A stretch of 64,000 bases of DNA. Source: Patiria miniata. Lineage: Eukaryota > Echinodermata > Asteroidea > Valvatida > Asterinidae. A program made the position numbers and the translations under genes. This document shows positions 12,301-23,000 of this stretch, piece by piece (position 1 is the stretch's first letter; each line of letters begins with the position of its first letter). Under the pieces are notes generated by a model. It was not told the DNA's origin. It saw only the letters and a program-made list of their open reading frames with translations, and ran no database searches. The stretch lies in assembly GCF_015706575.1 (NCBI RefSeq), contig NW_024037076.1, forward strand, positions 6,668,777-6,732,776, given 5' to 3'.

Positions 12301-13888
12301 ACACCCCACCATTATGTCGCAGAGCTGGATTCTATCTGGTCAAAAGAGCAATTTTGGTAGCTTCTGGACATCGTTTTTTTTTCGTGGCATGCATATGATA
12401 CATACAGGGACTTGTAACTTGTCTAGCCTAAACAAAGCACTTCCCAGACTAGTTCCCAGTCCTCCGTTATTACAAAACTTCCCATAGTGGGCAGAAAAAA
12501 GCAATAATAACAGGTTTAATTTGATTCAAATTATCGTAGTTATACGAGTACAGAAGCATAGAACATTTTCTTTCCTCTTTATATAAATTGTTTCCCTTTA
12601 AACCGCTATACATTTCATTTAACATAATTATGTCGTGCAATGTTTGTTAAGATTGGGCAAAATTCATAAATTGTGCACGTGATATTCCCACCCAATCTTA
12701 AGAATGAGCGCCCATTCTTAAGAACGCGTGCTCGTTCTTAAGGAATGTCGGTCGTTTCGTACCCAGGTCGTTTCACACCCAGGTCGTTTCGTACCCAGGT
12801 CGTTTCATACCCAGGTCGTTTCGCACCCAGGATTCATTGCACACGTGACAAAGGGTTCCAAATCCTTTTCTATTGAACAACAATGCTACTGTCAATCACT
12901 CTTGGTGGTTCACGGTACTTGTGTTGACGGCACTGCGGTTTGTTTTGTCTGATTTTTTTAACCTGCCACTGCATGTTTTTTGTTCTTCTTGGAGCTTGGA
13001 TTTTATCTACCCTGCGGTTTGTGGGTTTTTTGAGCTTGGGTTATGATCGACGATGTTTGTCTTCTATATTGTAGCGTGATTTTCTTTGGTTGCTTTTTTT
13101 TCTTCGAAATTGTACTTTTTATAATTATCAAGTTTTGACTTTAATTAAAAAACTATTGTAAGTCATAAAATGCAATTCAATTATTTTTAAAATTTTCAAT
13201 GTTTGAATCTACCCTGGTGTTAATGTTTTCACTCTTCTATAATTATCAAGTTTTGATTTCAATTAAAAAAACTGTTGTGAGTAATAAAATGCAAATCACT
13301 AGTTTTGAAATTTTCAATGTTTTTCAATGTGTTCAGTTTGGCATTGTTTTGGCAGTTATAAAAAAAACACAATTTCGCATTGCATAAAAAATTAGGCTCA
13401 ATTCTAACCTGTGGAGAAAACAAATTAAATAAATGTAATTTTTTATTAATAATTTATTTCCGTTTTTATTCTGCCTTTGATGCAAATCTTCAAAGGCCAA
13501 CTTGGGAACTTGACACATCTCTATGATGATGCCGCGCGTCGGTGACTAACAGGAGCGGGTTTGCATGACTGGCTTAATCTCCTTTGTGCATCATAATTGA
13601 CTGGGTACGAAACGACTTGGGTACGAAACGACTTGGGTACGAAACGACTTGGGTACGAAACGACCTGCTTCGAACGTTTCGGTTCTTAAGAATGGGCGCT
13701 CATTCTTAAGAATGCGCGCACATTCTTAAGATTGCGTGATTTTCAAGAATGGGCACAACAGTGCGACCCGATAAAACAAATCCCCATCATGCCCATAGGC
13801 CTACCTTGTATAGTTCAAAAAGTCCATGCTTTTCGGCATATGTACCGAACTGGGGAGGAATTCGCAAAGGTTTCTTCGTCTGATCCAT
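6365..13888 (-). CDS. AK8: Adenylate kinase 8, N-terminal third (exons 1-4 of a longer gene)
   Basis: Four minus-strand exons splice in phase: 13888-13805, 8864-8780, 7837-7674 and 6515-6365, giving 161 codons. The protein starts MDQTKKPLRIPPQFGTYAEK, matching the AK8-specific N-terminus. Residues 64-72 are the P-loop GPPASGKTT, and WVLDGFPQTREQA (136-148) is the NMP-binding signature of the first kinase domain. AK8 transfers phosphate between ATP and AMP, has two kinase domains in about 480 residues, and in vertebrates is linked to motile cilia. The remaining exons were not found between 1 and 6364, so they must lie outside the window or be lost. Intron 1 (8865-13804) carries a nest of transposons. 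The gene diverges from TTF1. Confidence 0.9.
7262..7445. repeat. Poly-G-headed dispersed repeat, fragment
   Basis: A run of 12 G is followed by text ending GGATTCTAGACGTTCTGTGG and GAGGCAACTTCTGA...TTTTAACCAA. The same order occurs at 32565-32650 (GGATTCTAGATGCTCTGTGG). It lies within AK8 intron 3 on the window's plus strand. Confidence 0.6.
10458..10921. mobile_element. Possible TA-flanked MITE in AK8 intron 1
   Basis: The left end reads TA-CAGTCACACC and the right end reads TCAATTGACTG-TA, so CAGTCA termini are bounded by TA on both sides. Inside each end lies a GCGGAACCGG(T/C)C motif, and the right end has it twice. CAGT ends with a TA duplication fit a pogo/Tigger-like or other Tc1/mariner derivative. 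The terminal match is short, so this is tentative. Confidence 0.4.
11170..11256. repeat. Imperfect hairpin immediately left of element A
   Basis: GGAGTATCGTACTCCTAGAA on the left pairs with TTCTAGGAGTAGGAGTATCG on the right. Inside these arms, TATGATGCTCGGGTGTGATG pairs with the GAGCATCACAG arm. The outer sequence is a string of GTAGGA/CTAGGA units. The hairpin ends two bases before the 8-bp duplication of element A. Confidence 0.65.
11993..13761. mobile_element. Element E: inserted close to the right end of element A
   Basis: Both ends carry CTGTTGTGCCCATTCTTGAA in inverted orientation, continuing through AAATCACGC. Behind each end are arrays of TTCTTAAGAATG palindromes. Setting it aside brings TTTTTAGTG and TGCGACCC together into the expected end of element A. 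The target duplication is short, two to four bases, and its exact length is ambiguous. The middle has two poly-G runs (12103-12116 and 12183-12202) and contains element B. Confidence 0.75.
12743..13682. mobile_element. Element B: array-ended transposon nested in element E
   Basis: TTCTTAAG flanks the element at 12735-12742 and 13683-13690, as expected for an 8-bp duplication of one of element E's palindromic units. The left end GAATGTCGG leads into about five copies of GTCGTTTCGTACCCAG. The right end has four copies of the complement. The first 22 bases align with the left end of element D at 33533. The interior is AT-rich, with a tandem pair of about 120 bp (around 13105-13200 and 13230-13322). 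Confidence 0.8.
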
Positions 13889-14345
13889 GTTGTTAATAAC
13901 GTTAGTCGTTACTCGTTAGATTTCTCTCTAGTCTTACTTCTCAGTCTAGTCTTGTCTCGCACAAAATGTCAGTCAACGTTGCCAGGGAGTCCGAGCCGGC
14001 CGTACTGCCCCGTTCGTGTCAGTTCATTGGTTGATCTTTGGCGAATCAGCTTGGCATAAAAGACGTTAGCCTATTGGCTCGTATTTTCTTAACGATTGAG
14101 GGCGCCAAAACTGTAATGGCAGCCTCCATGCAGGAATCGTCATGAAAATTTGTGTTTAAAACAACCGGTTTTAAAAGAAAACTGATAAATTATAAACAGA
14201 ACTGCAATGTCGATGACTTCGGTAACGCTTTTTTTGTTTCATTTTTCGGCGTTTGTGTAACACTTACGGGCTCCTTTTTCACCTTAATTAGGCCTAGGCC
14301 TAATTCACTTTAAAATTAATTCGCACTCGCCAATATAGCAATGCT

Positions 14346-14783
14346 CGCAGTGGCTATTGTTACGGCAGCCGTAACGCATTTCCCACTTTATATCGTTACG
14401 GTACTGCAACTTTATAAAAACATGAGAAGAAAATATAAATTAGAAGGAAAAAAGTGAATTTGAACGTTATGAAATTCGGACTTTATTTCCCTTTTAAAAA
14501 TAATGCCTCAGGCTCAGGTTAGAAAAGGAAAAAAATTCGAGTGCAAAACTGAGAATGAGATGCGAACCCGCAACCTCGCGGTGTAAAATCCTACCTTCTA
14601 TCGACTGAGCTGTCGCACTGCTCGCTAAACTATGTGGAAACAAATAATTATATACCTGCGTGCGTATCAAAAAAGTATCGTAGAGGGCGCTAAACAACGA
14701 CTGCCGTAACGATAGCCACTTCGATCAAAAAAGTATCGTTGAGGGCGCTAAACAACGAATGCCGTAACGATAGCCACTTCGTA
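14346..14783 (-). mobile_element. TIR element with an internal tRNA-like promoter
   Basis: The ends are inverted: AGTGGCTATTGTTACGGCAG on the left and, read inward on the right, AGTGGCTATCGTTACGGCAT. On the minus strand it contains an A-box-like AGCTCAGTCGATAGA (about 14598-14612) and a B-box-like GGTTCGCATC (14559-14568). The right end holds a 57-bp tandem duplication (14668-14781). A similarly organised element lies at 33998-34567. Both carry GGACTTTATTTCCCTTTTAA and a GCGCCCTC block. Confidence 0.6.
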
Positions 14784-14835
14784 ATTAATTAAAGACTAGT
14801 CTCAAAATGTTCACCCTGTAGGCCTACCATATACC

Positions 14836-14961
14836 TAGTCCGAGTAACTTGGACCCAACTTATCGCTTTTTTTAACATTTGGACGTGGTCTGGCGATGAT
14901 ACGCCAGACCACGTCCAAATGTTAAAAAAGGCGATAAGTTGGGTCCAAGTTACTCAGACTA
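14836..14961. mobile_element. 126-bp near-perfect palindrome with 9-bp target duplication
   Basis: Two 60-base arms (14836-14895 and 14902-14961) are complementary with only two mismatches around a 6-base centre, ATGATA. CCATATACC occurs immediately outside both ends (14827-14835 and 14962-14970). This is what insertion of a fold-back element with a 9-bp duplication would leave, the size typical of Mutator-like elements. There is no coding capacity. Confidence 0.9.
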
Positions 14962-15701
14962 CCATATACCAATACCCTCCCAACTATCTGGTTCCCTGAC
15001 GTATTTATTTTAGAACCAGACTACCAACCAAATACTTAATTTCCCTTTTTAAAAAAAACTCTCCCAAAACCACTGCTTTACGGCTGTCGTAACGTTAGCA
15101 ACTTTGGGAGTAATTGCAAATACACCCGCCACTTGGAAATACACCCCTAAAATCTCTGGCTATGCGGTTGGAATAACTGGAAACTTAACAATTCCATTGC
15201 CAGCTATGCGGATACTGAGTGGGGTCCCCTTGAGAACGAAGCAACACAAAAAGAATGAGAGTTGCTGAAAGAATTCTAAGTCCAATGCCAAGTAACCTGT
15301 TGCTGGCTACGCGGCTACGGAGTGGGAGTGCAGTGGAGCAAGACGTGTGTAGGCCTAGTACGTACAGCTACCGCTGAGAAGGTTTATTGAGGGCAGTCAA
15401 CCATGACTCCCTAGCCGGCTACGAGGTGCATAGATTGAGTGGTGGGGTATTCTGCAATTGTGCCCAACTTTGTTCTTTGTGGTGGCCATCTTGCTCTGTG
15501 ACCAGACAATATACGACCCCTGGATCTTTTTGTCTCTGAATCAGACTATCAAAAGAGTGGTACCCCAAAAAGTAGATTAGTTCTAAGTACAACTAGGTTT
15601 GCTTATGATCGGGATGAAAAGTGAATTCAGTCATCGTAGTGGGGGTTGTATACATGTACGTGTACATGCTTTTTGGGAGTGATACCCCGAAAAAAGATTA
15701 A

Positions 15702-16214
15702 AGGGAATATACATCATTTGCTTTTGCTGTAATTTTCAGAAATGGATGGAATTGGGGGGTTGGAAATATATAGCAAATATAGTTACACTGACTTTTTTGA
15801 GGTTTTGGGTTCGAAAATGCTATAAAAACCAAGAAAAACATTCATTTTCCTGTAGTCTGGTTCCCTGACTCCATTTAAGAAGAAACAGAGCAGTTTACAT
15901 GTATTGGGAATTGTAAGGTCAGGGAACTAGTCTAGCTGGCTTGTACCCGTTCATAGGTGTGTAATCGATTGCAAACAAGTGCTATGGTCAACTGGGGCCA
16001 ATATTTGAAAAAAAGCCATTTTTTTCCAACGCTGATCGGCCGATCAGCGTTGGAAATTGATACAAAAATACCACTTTTCTTGAAAATGACAGTATACCAG
16101 GTGCCATGATTTTACAGGATGCTTTACACTGTCATTCACTAACAGTCCAGCAAGGTATTTCAAAATGATTTGGTAGTTTTATTTTTTGATGTTTGCAAAT
16201 GTTGTATTTTCCCT
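15702..16214. mobile_element. TTAA-flanked MITE, tandem copy 1
   Basis: TTAA lies at 15698-15701 and 16215-16218. The ends are inverted: AGGGAATATACATCATTTGC on the left and, read inward on the right, AGGGAAAATACAACATTTGC. The TTAA target suggests piggyBac- or Kolobok-type mobilisation. It carries a second inverted pair (TAGTCTGGTTCCCTGAC and GTCAGGGAACTAGTCTAG) and a perfect 32-base palindrome at 16024-16055. Confidence 0.85.
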
Positions 16215-16218
16215 TTAA

Positions 16219-16743
16219 AGGGAATGAACATCATTGGCTTTTGCTGTAATTTTCAGAAATGAACTTATTTGAGGGGTTAGTTTAATAGATCAAATATTGT
16301 TTAACTGACATGATTAAAGTTTTGTGTTTGAAAATGCTTGAAAAACCAAGAAAAACTAAAACGTTTAAGTAGTCTGGCTCCCTGACTCCACTAAAGATAA
16401 AATGGATCAATTTATAGATGTCAGAAAATTGTAAGGTAAGGGAACCAGTCTAGCTGGCCTGCACCCATTCATGAACATGTAACCAATAGCAAACAAAATT
16501 TGGACTGAAAAAAAATTGTAAATTTGGAGCAGTAGTTGAAAAACGTTAGGTTTTTCCAATGGTGGTCGGCCGACCACCGTTGGAAATGTATACAAAAATA
16601 CCATTTTCTTAAAAAATGACTGGACACCAGGTGCCATAATTTTACAGGATGCTTTAGACTGTCATTTATCAACATCCTAGTAAGGTAATTCGTGAAAACT
16701 TGGTAGTTTTATTTTTCGATGTTTGCAAATGTTGTATATTCCC
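16219..16743. mobile_element. TTAA-flanked MITE, tandem copy 2
   Basis: This has the same family and orientation as 15702-16214 and shares the middle TTAA at 16215-16218. Its right TTAA is at 16744-16747. It keeps the terminal repeats, the CTGGCTCCCTGAC/GTAAGGGAACCAG pair and a central palindrome at 16554-16585. That palindrome differs from copy 1 at paired positions. Confidence 0.85.
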
Positions 16744-17041
16744 TTAAATACTAAGTGCAAGGTTTGCTTATGATCTGGATGAAAAGGAACTCTGGCGAGG
16801 AACTCTGTCGCAAATACCTGGCAGATGCGATTTTGAAAATGTCATCTGCGGGCGATATACGTGGCAGAGCCTCAGCAATAAATGGTTAAATTTTTATTCA
16901 CACTTTTATTTAAGCCTTAAGAGTCAATAAGCATTCCTATAGTAACCTACACACTACTTGTTAGCTTCTCTCTTCAGTATTTTTAACCAAGCGTTTCCTG
17001 TATTCATTCATATATTTCAGAACCCTGATGTAGACTCGCAC

Positions 17042-20000
17042 ATGCGAAGGAAAAAGAAGAAGAAAAAAAGAGAAAGCAAGTCTGACTATGCTTGGATAAA
17101 GACTGAGCATGAAACACAGCTGTCTGGGGCACAGAGTGAAAATGTGGATTTTTGGAAGGTGGAAGACAATCAAACTCAAGATGCTCCCAAGAAAAGAAAG
17201 AAAAAGAAGAAAAGGAATGTGAAAACCGAGGATTTAGTGGATGGTGCGTCCAGTGTGGACTTGAACATGGTCTGTGATTCTGACAACTTTGACAGCGGTT
17301 ATCATCCAGATGGATGCACTCCTAAGAAGAAAAAGAAGAAAAAAAGGAAACACTCTGTTCTTGGGGATGCACAGTCTAAGGAAATCAACAAGAGAGAAAT
17401 GGCTTCACAGGAAGAGCTTCAAAATTTAGAGGAGGGACGCCCCTTTTCATTTCAGATTGAGCGTCAACCACACAAGTGTAAAAAGAAAAGGAAACAGAAA
17501 GAACTGGAGCAACTACTTTCAAGGACACTTGTTGTAGATGAACATGAAACTGACTCCATCTTGTCTGCATCAGATTCCGCAAAGCAAACAAGTGATGATG
17601 CAGGCCACAAGAAGAGGAAACAGAAGGTGAAAGGAGACCATTCTCCTCAAACTTTGTGGAAAAAGACAGCTGACATTGAGGCTAAGTGCCAGAAACGGAA
17701 GAGAAAAGCTCAGGAAAATCTCAATAAATTAAAAGGTGACAAATACAATGAGTCCAATCATGGTGACTCAGTCACAGAGAGTGTGGGACATAGTGTGCCA
17801 CAGAAGAAAAGGAAGAAGAAGAACATTGTGATGGACACTTTGCAAACAAGTGGGTATTCAGAATCACAAATTCCTAGTAATAACTTGGACGTCCAGAAAA
17901 TAACACCTGAAAATGCTCCCAAATCCAAGAAGAGAAGAAAAAAGAAGAAAAAATCAACTTGCTCAAAAGATGGCAACGATGATGCAATGTCAACCCAGTC
18001 ATCTGAAATGAACAACTGTCTTGTAAAATCAAGACGTAAACAGGTGAAATCTGATTGCTCTGCAACAGCATTGTCAAAGATCTCACTATCATCATCAGAA
18101 GAAATTGACCCACCATCCGAAGGTGAACCTTATGAAGCCGCTCACTCAAAGACTAATGCCTCACTGGAGAAACAACAGTTTTTCCCTTCAGCATCAAGGT
18201 CCGTGTCAAGTCCATGGTGCTTTGGTGGAAAGGCCTGCCCATCCGAGACGGAGGAGGATAATGCATGGATCAAGGATCTACCTTTCTATTTTAAAGATCC
18301 ATCTAAGATTGATTTAACAGTAACATCTGTAACACCAAAAGAAGGTAGGCTTCCAACTAGGACATGATTTTCAGACAAAGGGAAAAAGATGACAGTTTGC
18401 ATGTGATATCAGTCAAGTCATAGCTTTTTTAAAGGGAGTTTTCTCAGGAGAGTGTTTGTCCATAGTAAATGCTGAAAATTGTGTACAATGTACATGAACA
18501 TATACAATGTAGGCTTTTATAGGAAGGTTGCGCAACTCCCTTGCTTTTGGATTCTTGGCTTGCAAGATGAACACAATGTCTAGGGATGGGTCCAGGAAAT
18601 TAGCGGGGGGGGGGGGGTATCGTCAGCAAATTATTGCTGAAATGTAGACAGTTTTTTTTTTGTACGGACATTTGGCCTCCATGAAATCAATGGGGGGGGG
18701 GGGTGGGGGGGGGGGGGCTCGTACCATACTTTGAATGGGGGCACTGTTCAAATCTGCTGATTATTAATACTTGAAAAAAAAATACTTGATTATTAATACT
18801 ATATTACAGAATAGTGTACAAATACCCCCGAAACTAGCTGGCTCTGTACATAATTTGTACACAGGCGGACACGGGCGGATTGGGGTGTGGGGGGGGGGAT
18901 TCACATTACTTTGAATGAATTTCTTAGAAAACATTTATTTTTTGACAGGGGGGGGTGCTTGTTTTTGGATGCCCAAACCCCCTCCCCCACCCCCTGGATC
19001 CGCGCCTAACGTCTGTGTCAGCAGTGTTTGCACAGATTGCTGATCTTAAGCATTTAATTTCAGAGCCTGCATTTAAGTATAGACTTGATGCACCACTTCA
19101 CCCTCAGCAGTTAACATGAAATCAATAACTGAGTCACATTACAAGAAATATTGCCTGATCCAGTGAAATCAAGCAGGTAGTCAGTCAACCCTGGCTGTTT
19201 GTGCTGTTTGTGCTGGATAATAGTCACATGTCCTTTTTCTTTCAGGAGTTGTGTTGAACAAAGGAAAGTGGACTGGTCTGGAGGACAGGATCCTCCAAGC
19301 AAATGTTGACAGCTTCTGCAAAGTGAGTGGCAATGAGTGTCTGCGTTTCAAAATTGAAAAGGAGCTAAGGCTTTCAGCTAAGAGATTCATTTGGAAAGAC
19401 CTGTTTATGTACATTTCAAGTCATTTGTGCCATTTTTTTTTTAAGTTTGTCGAGTCAATATATATGGCTCATCAGGCTGGCATTCTTCCACAGTTTCCCA
19501 TATTGGCATGCCAGTCCATCACAGGTTGTTCCTAATCTAACACTGAGTGGCCTGCCCACAGACGTTATTTGTAGACAGCAGAAGGATTCAACCCCCTGGC
19601 TGTGTTGATCACAAGTCAATAACATCCCCTCCCTTTAATTGTACCAGTGTTTCCCACCAGTGGTAAACCTCGGGCTAGCCCTTGGAATCCTGACATCCAG
19701 AACTCAGAGGAATGGTGTTTTTTTAGTGAACCAACATGTAAGTTTGGGCCCAATTTAAACAGCTGTATGTGCCCATCAACAATCAGCCGAGAACCCTTGT
19801 CTTTATGACCAATGAAATCAACAGAGAGCTCATAAATATGTATTAGCTTTGATTATTGTGCTTTCTTGCAGCAATATAACATCAAAGATATTAAGGAGGT
19901 GATACTTCCACTCCTGTTTGAAGAAAGGACACAAATTCGCAGGTTCCTTCGTCAACACAATTATATTCTCCGACTCTGTAAGTGAATTGTCTGCATGTGA

Positions 20001-23000
20001 CTGAGTTTCATAAAGTTTGCCCAATTTAGCAACCCTAACTTTGGCACAATTTGGAGTATACGTAAGCAATGCCAGTTACAGATACATGTACATACATTTA
20101 TACATAAATGCATGTTGATGTATAAATGTTACGTTTAATACACACACATTTTGAAATAAAAAAATAATCAAAGCTTCTTTACAAATGTTCCCACATGTTT
20201 AAATGGAACCCATATTTAAAAAAAAGGTACGTTTTCCTTGTTCTGGCCTTGCTTATAATGTGTAATTAAAAAAACCCATTTCATTACAATAAAAAAGTTT
20301 TAGAGGAGAGAAGTGCATGATGGGAAGAACTTTAGTGTGTGTGAAAAGCATTGATTCAGTTTTCAATTTCAATTTTCGTTAAAGGCAGAGGACTCAAGCG
20401 GTTGCCTCTTGATGTTTACGTCAGGTCACGGAAGATCTGTGATGACCGAAACTACAAAGGAAAGTAAGTTTGCCAGTTCAATTGGTCCTGGTCAGTAGTC
20501 AGTATATAAACTAAAGCGTGTTTTCCCGAAATCTCCTGCTGCAACACTAGGTTCATTGCCCTCCACACAGTACGTCATACAGTGTTGGCCAGTATCCTGT
20601 CGTGACTAGCGTTGTGCATAGTGGTGTGCACGACCTGAATTTTCGATTATTTTTAAGAATTATAAAATTTTAAGAACTGTAAATATGTTTGACATTGACC
20701 AATTCACGCAGGAGGCCATACACGCTAAAGTTTTGCGGTATTCAGATGACGACATAAATGCGCAGGGAGCACAGCCGAAAATATTTGTCAACGACCCGCT
20801 GACTCGCAGCGAGTGAGGCTGAAAATATGAGTGTGTTTACCGAGGGTGATGGCTTCAACCAACCTGGCTTGTGGTCGAGTGAAAAGTAATCCCATGCCTC
20901 GTTCCATTCTTGTTAAAATAACCCCGGCGTGAACTGGTTAATTAAAGCAAGTTTTTATCAATTTTGTGGCCAGTTTTTTTTTATAGCTTTCTTAGTGCAA
21001 ATGGAAGTAGTTCAGACTGAAATTCGCATTTAATTCAATACCCCATTCACAAAAAAAATTTGCAAACAAAATTTTGTTTGGGCGTGAGCTTTCTATTGAT
21101 ACCTTATTTGAATCTCAGCATTCACGAAGGACATAGTGCCATTGATTTCAAACTCACCAGAACCTTCACTCCTCCAGCTGTAACCATAGGCATTGTAAGA
21201 CAGGTATAGCATTCAGCCAGGCACTCAGACTCAGAAGGATTTGTTCTAATGATTCTGATTTCTCCCATCATGCACAGGTATTGAAGAACAACTTGGTTGC
21301 CAGTGTCCTCCCCAATTATCACCTTATTTGACCCCTTTCACAGTTACACTCATACACGCATTTCTGACATTTCTGTTGGTCACCACTTTGTATTTGAGAG
21401 TCAAGTCCGAGATGGGATACACCGTCGACGTATCTGTACTGTTGACGACTTTATCGTCATCGTTATATTTATCTGGTACATCAGAGGTTGGGATAAAAAG
21501 GTTGATGCGGGCGTTTTATAGTTTGGTCAACCCCGAGATTTGTCTATTGTGAATAAGCCATATACACAATTATGTCTTACCAATATGTTACTGCATTATT
21601 CTTCTCAAGATACACAGAAGAAGAAATATCAGCTATCATGAAGCTGAGGAAGGTGTATGGGCACAGGTGGACTCAGATTGCTCGACGGGTTGACCGTTCA
21701 GGCCAATCTGTGCAGGACTGGTACCGCAGTAGACCAATGCAAGGACACAGTAAGTTTATCATTAAACAATTTGTTTTTGCTCGCTAAAAGTTGCTGTAAT
21801 ATTCCATAACTAAATGTGAGCGAAATGTGAGTTATTGGCACAATGTAGCAAAACAATATTTGACTGCTGTGATGTGGGATATGACCTTTTTACCCCCCCC
21901 CCCCCCCCCGGCACTTAATACCCTTGGCTTCGCATCAGGTGCTATGCGCCCCGTGGGTATTAAATATATCCCACATCACAGCAGTCAAATATTGTTAAAT
22001 ATAAGCCTGTGTGGTACAGCATGATTGATTGTAAAAACTAAGTATAACTGAATAGACTGCTACAAATGCTTTGACCAATGTTATACAGACCAATGTGATC
22101 AATGGAATTTCCCTGGCAGGGTCTGACAAATGGAGCAAGAGTGAACAGAGGCAGTTAAGGAGCGCAATCATGGCTGCGACTAAGACAGATGAGGAGGATC
22201 TCCTGCACCAACTGGTTGGTATCCCATGGCGAGAGGTTGTCCCAAAGGTTCCCACACGCAGCAGAAGTCAGTGCATGAACCAATGGTGAGTGCCTCCAAT
22301 TCAATCATAAGTCACTCTAATGTGGCAAGCTTTGAAAAATCAAAACAAACTCTACCTGTCTTCACCACAACATACAACCCAGCCATAACACACCGTGACC
22401 TAAATTGAGCAATAAACAAGCACTGAAACATATTCCAAAGCAATAAGCTACTCTACGGAAACATTTCCCAAATCCCAATTCATTGCCTTCAGAAAGGCCA
22501 CCAAAACATGAGGGAGAAACTACCACAGCAAAATCAAGAGCTAAACCCACTCCCAACAAACTCAGGCCTTTTCGAAAAAACCAACCGAACCTAACAAAAC
22601 CCGCAACATATTGCTCTCCTGATCAGAGGAACAAACCGGAACCAACTGAAATCATTAGCTGTACTCGAAACACTCGAATGCTACAAATCTGATTGGAACA
22701 TATACCCAATCCCAACCACAACTTTTCCGCGAGTCGGCTTCGATTCTTACTTGAATCACCAATCTGCAACTGAAGAGTGCCCAACAGCAAGGCACGAAAG
22801 CATGCTATTGCTAACAAGAGGATTTGCGAACATAATCCTCTGCTCGCACCATTAATCACATTTGATTACCCAACCTATCATAGTCACTCAATCTCTTATG
22901 TCCGCCCACTCTACATTTCACTCGGACATAACCGGCAAAGACTCAGTCATGCTTACAACCCATACTAAGCCATACAAGTCACCAGAGAAGAAGTGTCACT

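Larger units (their letters stand above)
11266..13769. mobile_element. Element A: array-ended DNA transposon with 8-bp target duplication
   Basis: GATAAAAC is present at both 11258-11265 and 13770-13777. The left end is CGGTCATACTAAAAAGCG followed by repeated GCGTCAACACA. The right end, read inward, is GGGTCGCACTAAAAAGCG with the same arrays, once the insertion at 11993-13761 is set aside. The original element was about 740 bp, with no protein visible. Its ends match element C at 23539-24092, so they form one family. It lies in AK8 intron 1. Confidence 0.85.
13889..17020. other. Divergent AK8-TTF1 intergenic region
   Basis: About 3.1 kb lies between the AK8 start codon and the first recognised TTF1 coding exon. 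Both promoters must lie here. The AK8-proximal 200 bp (13889-14110) is relatively free of repeats. The rest is mostly transposon sequence: 14346-14783, 14836-14961, 15702-16214 and 16219-16743. A block ATGGCAGCCTCCATG at about 14115 recurs at about 33276, 180 bp before the DDX31 start. Confidence 0.6.
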
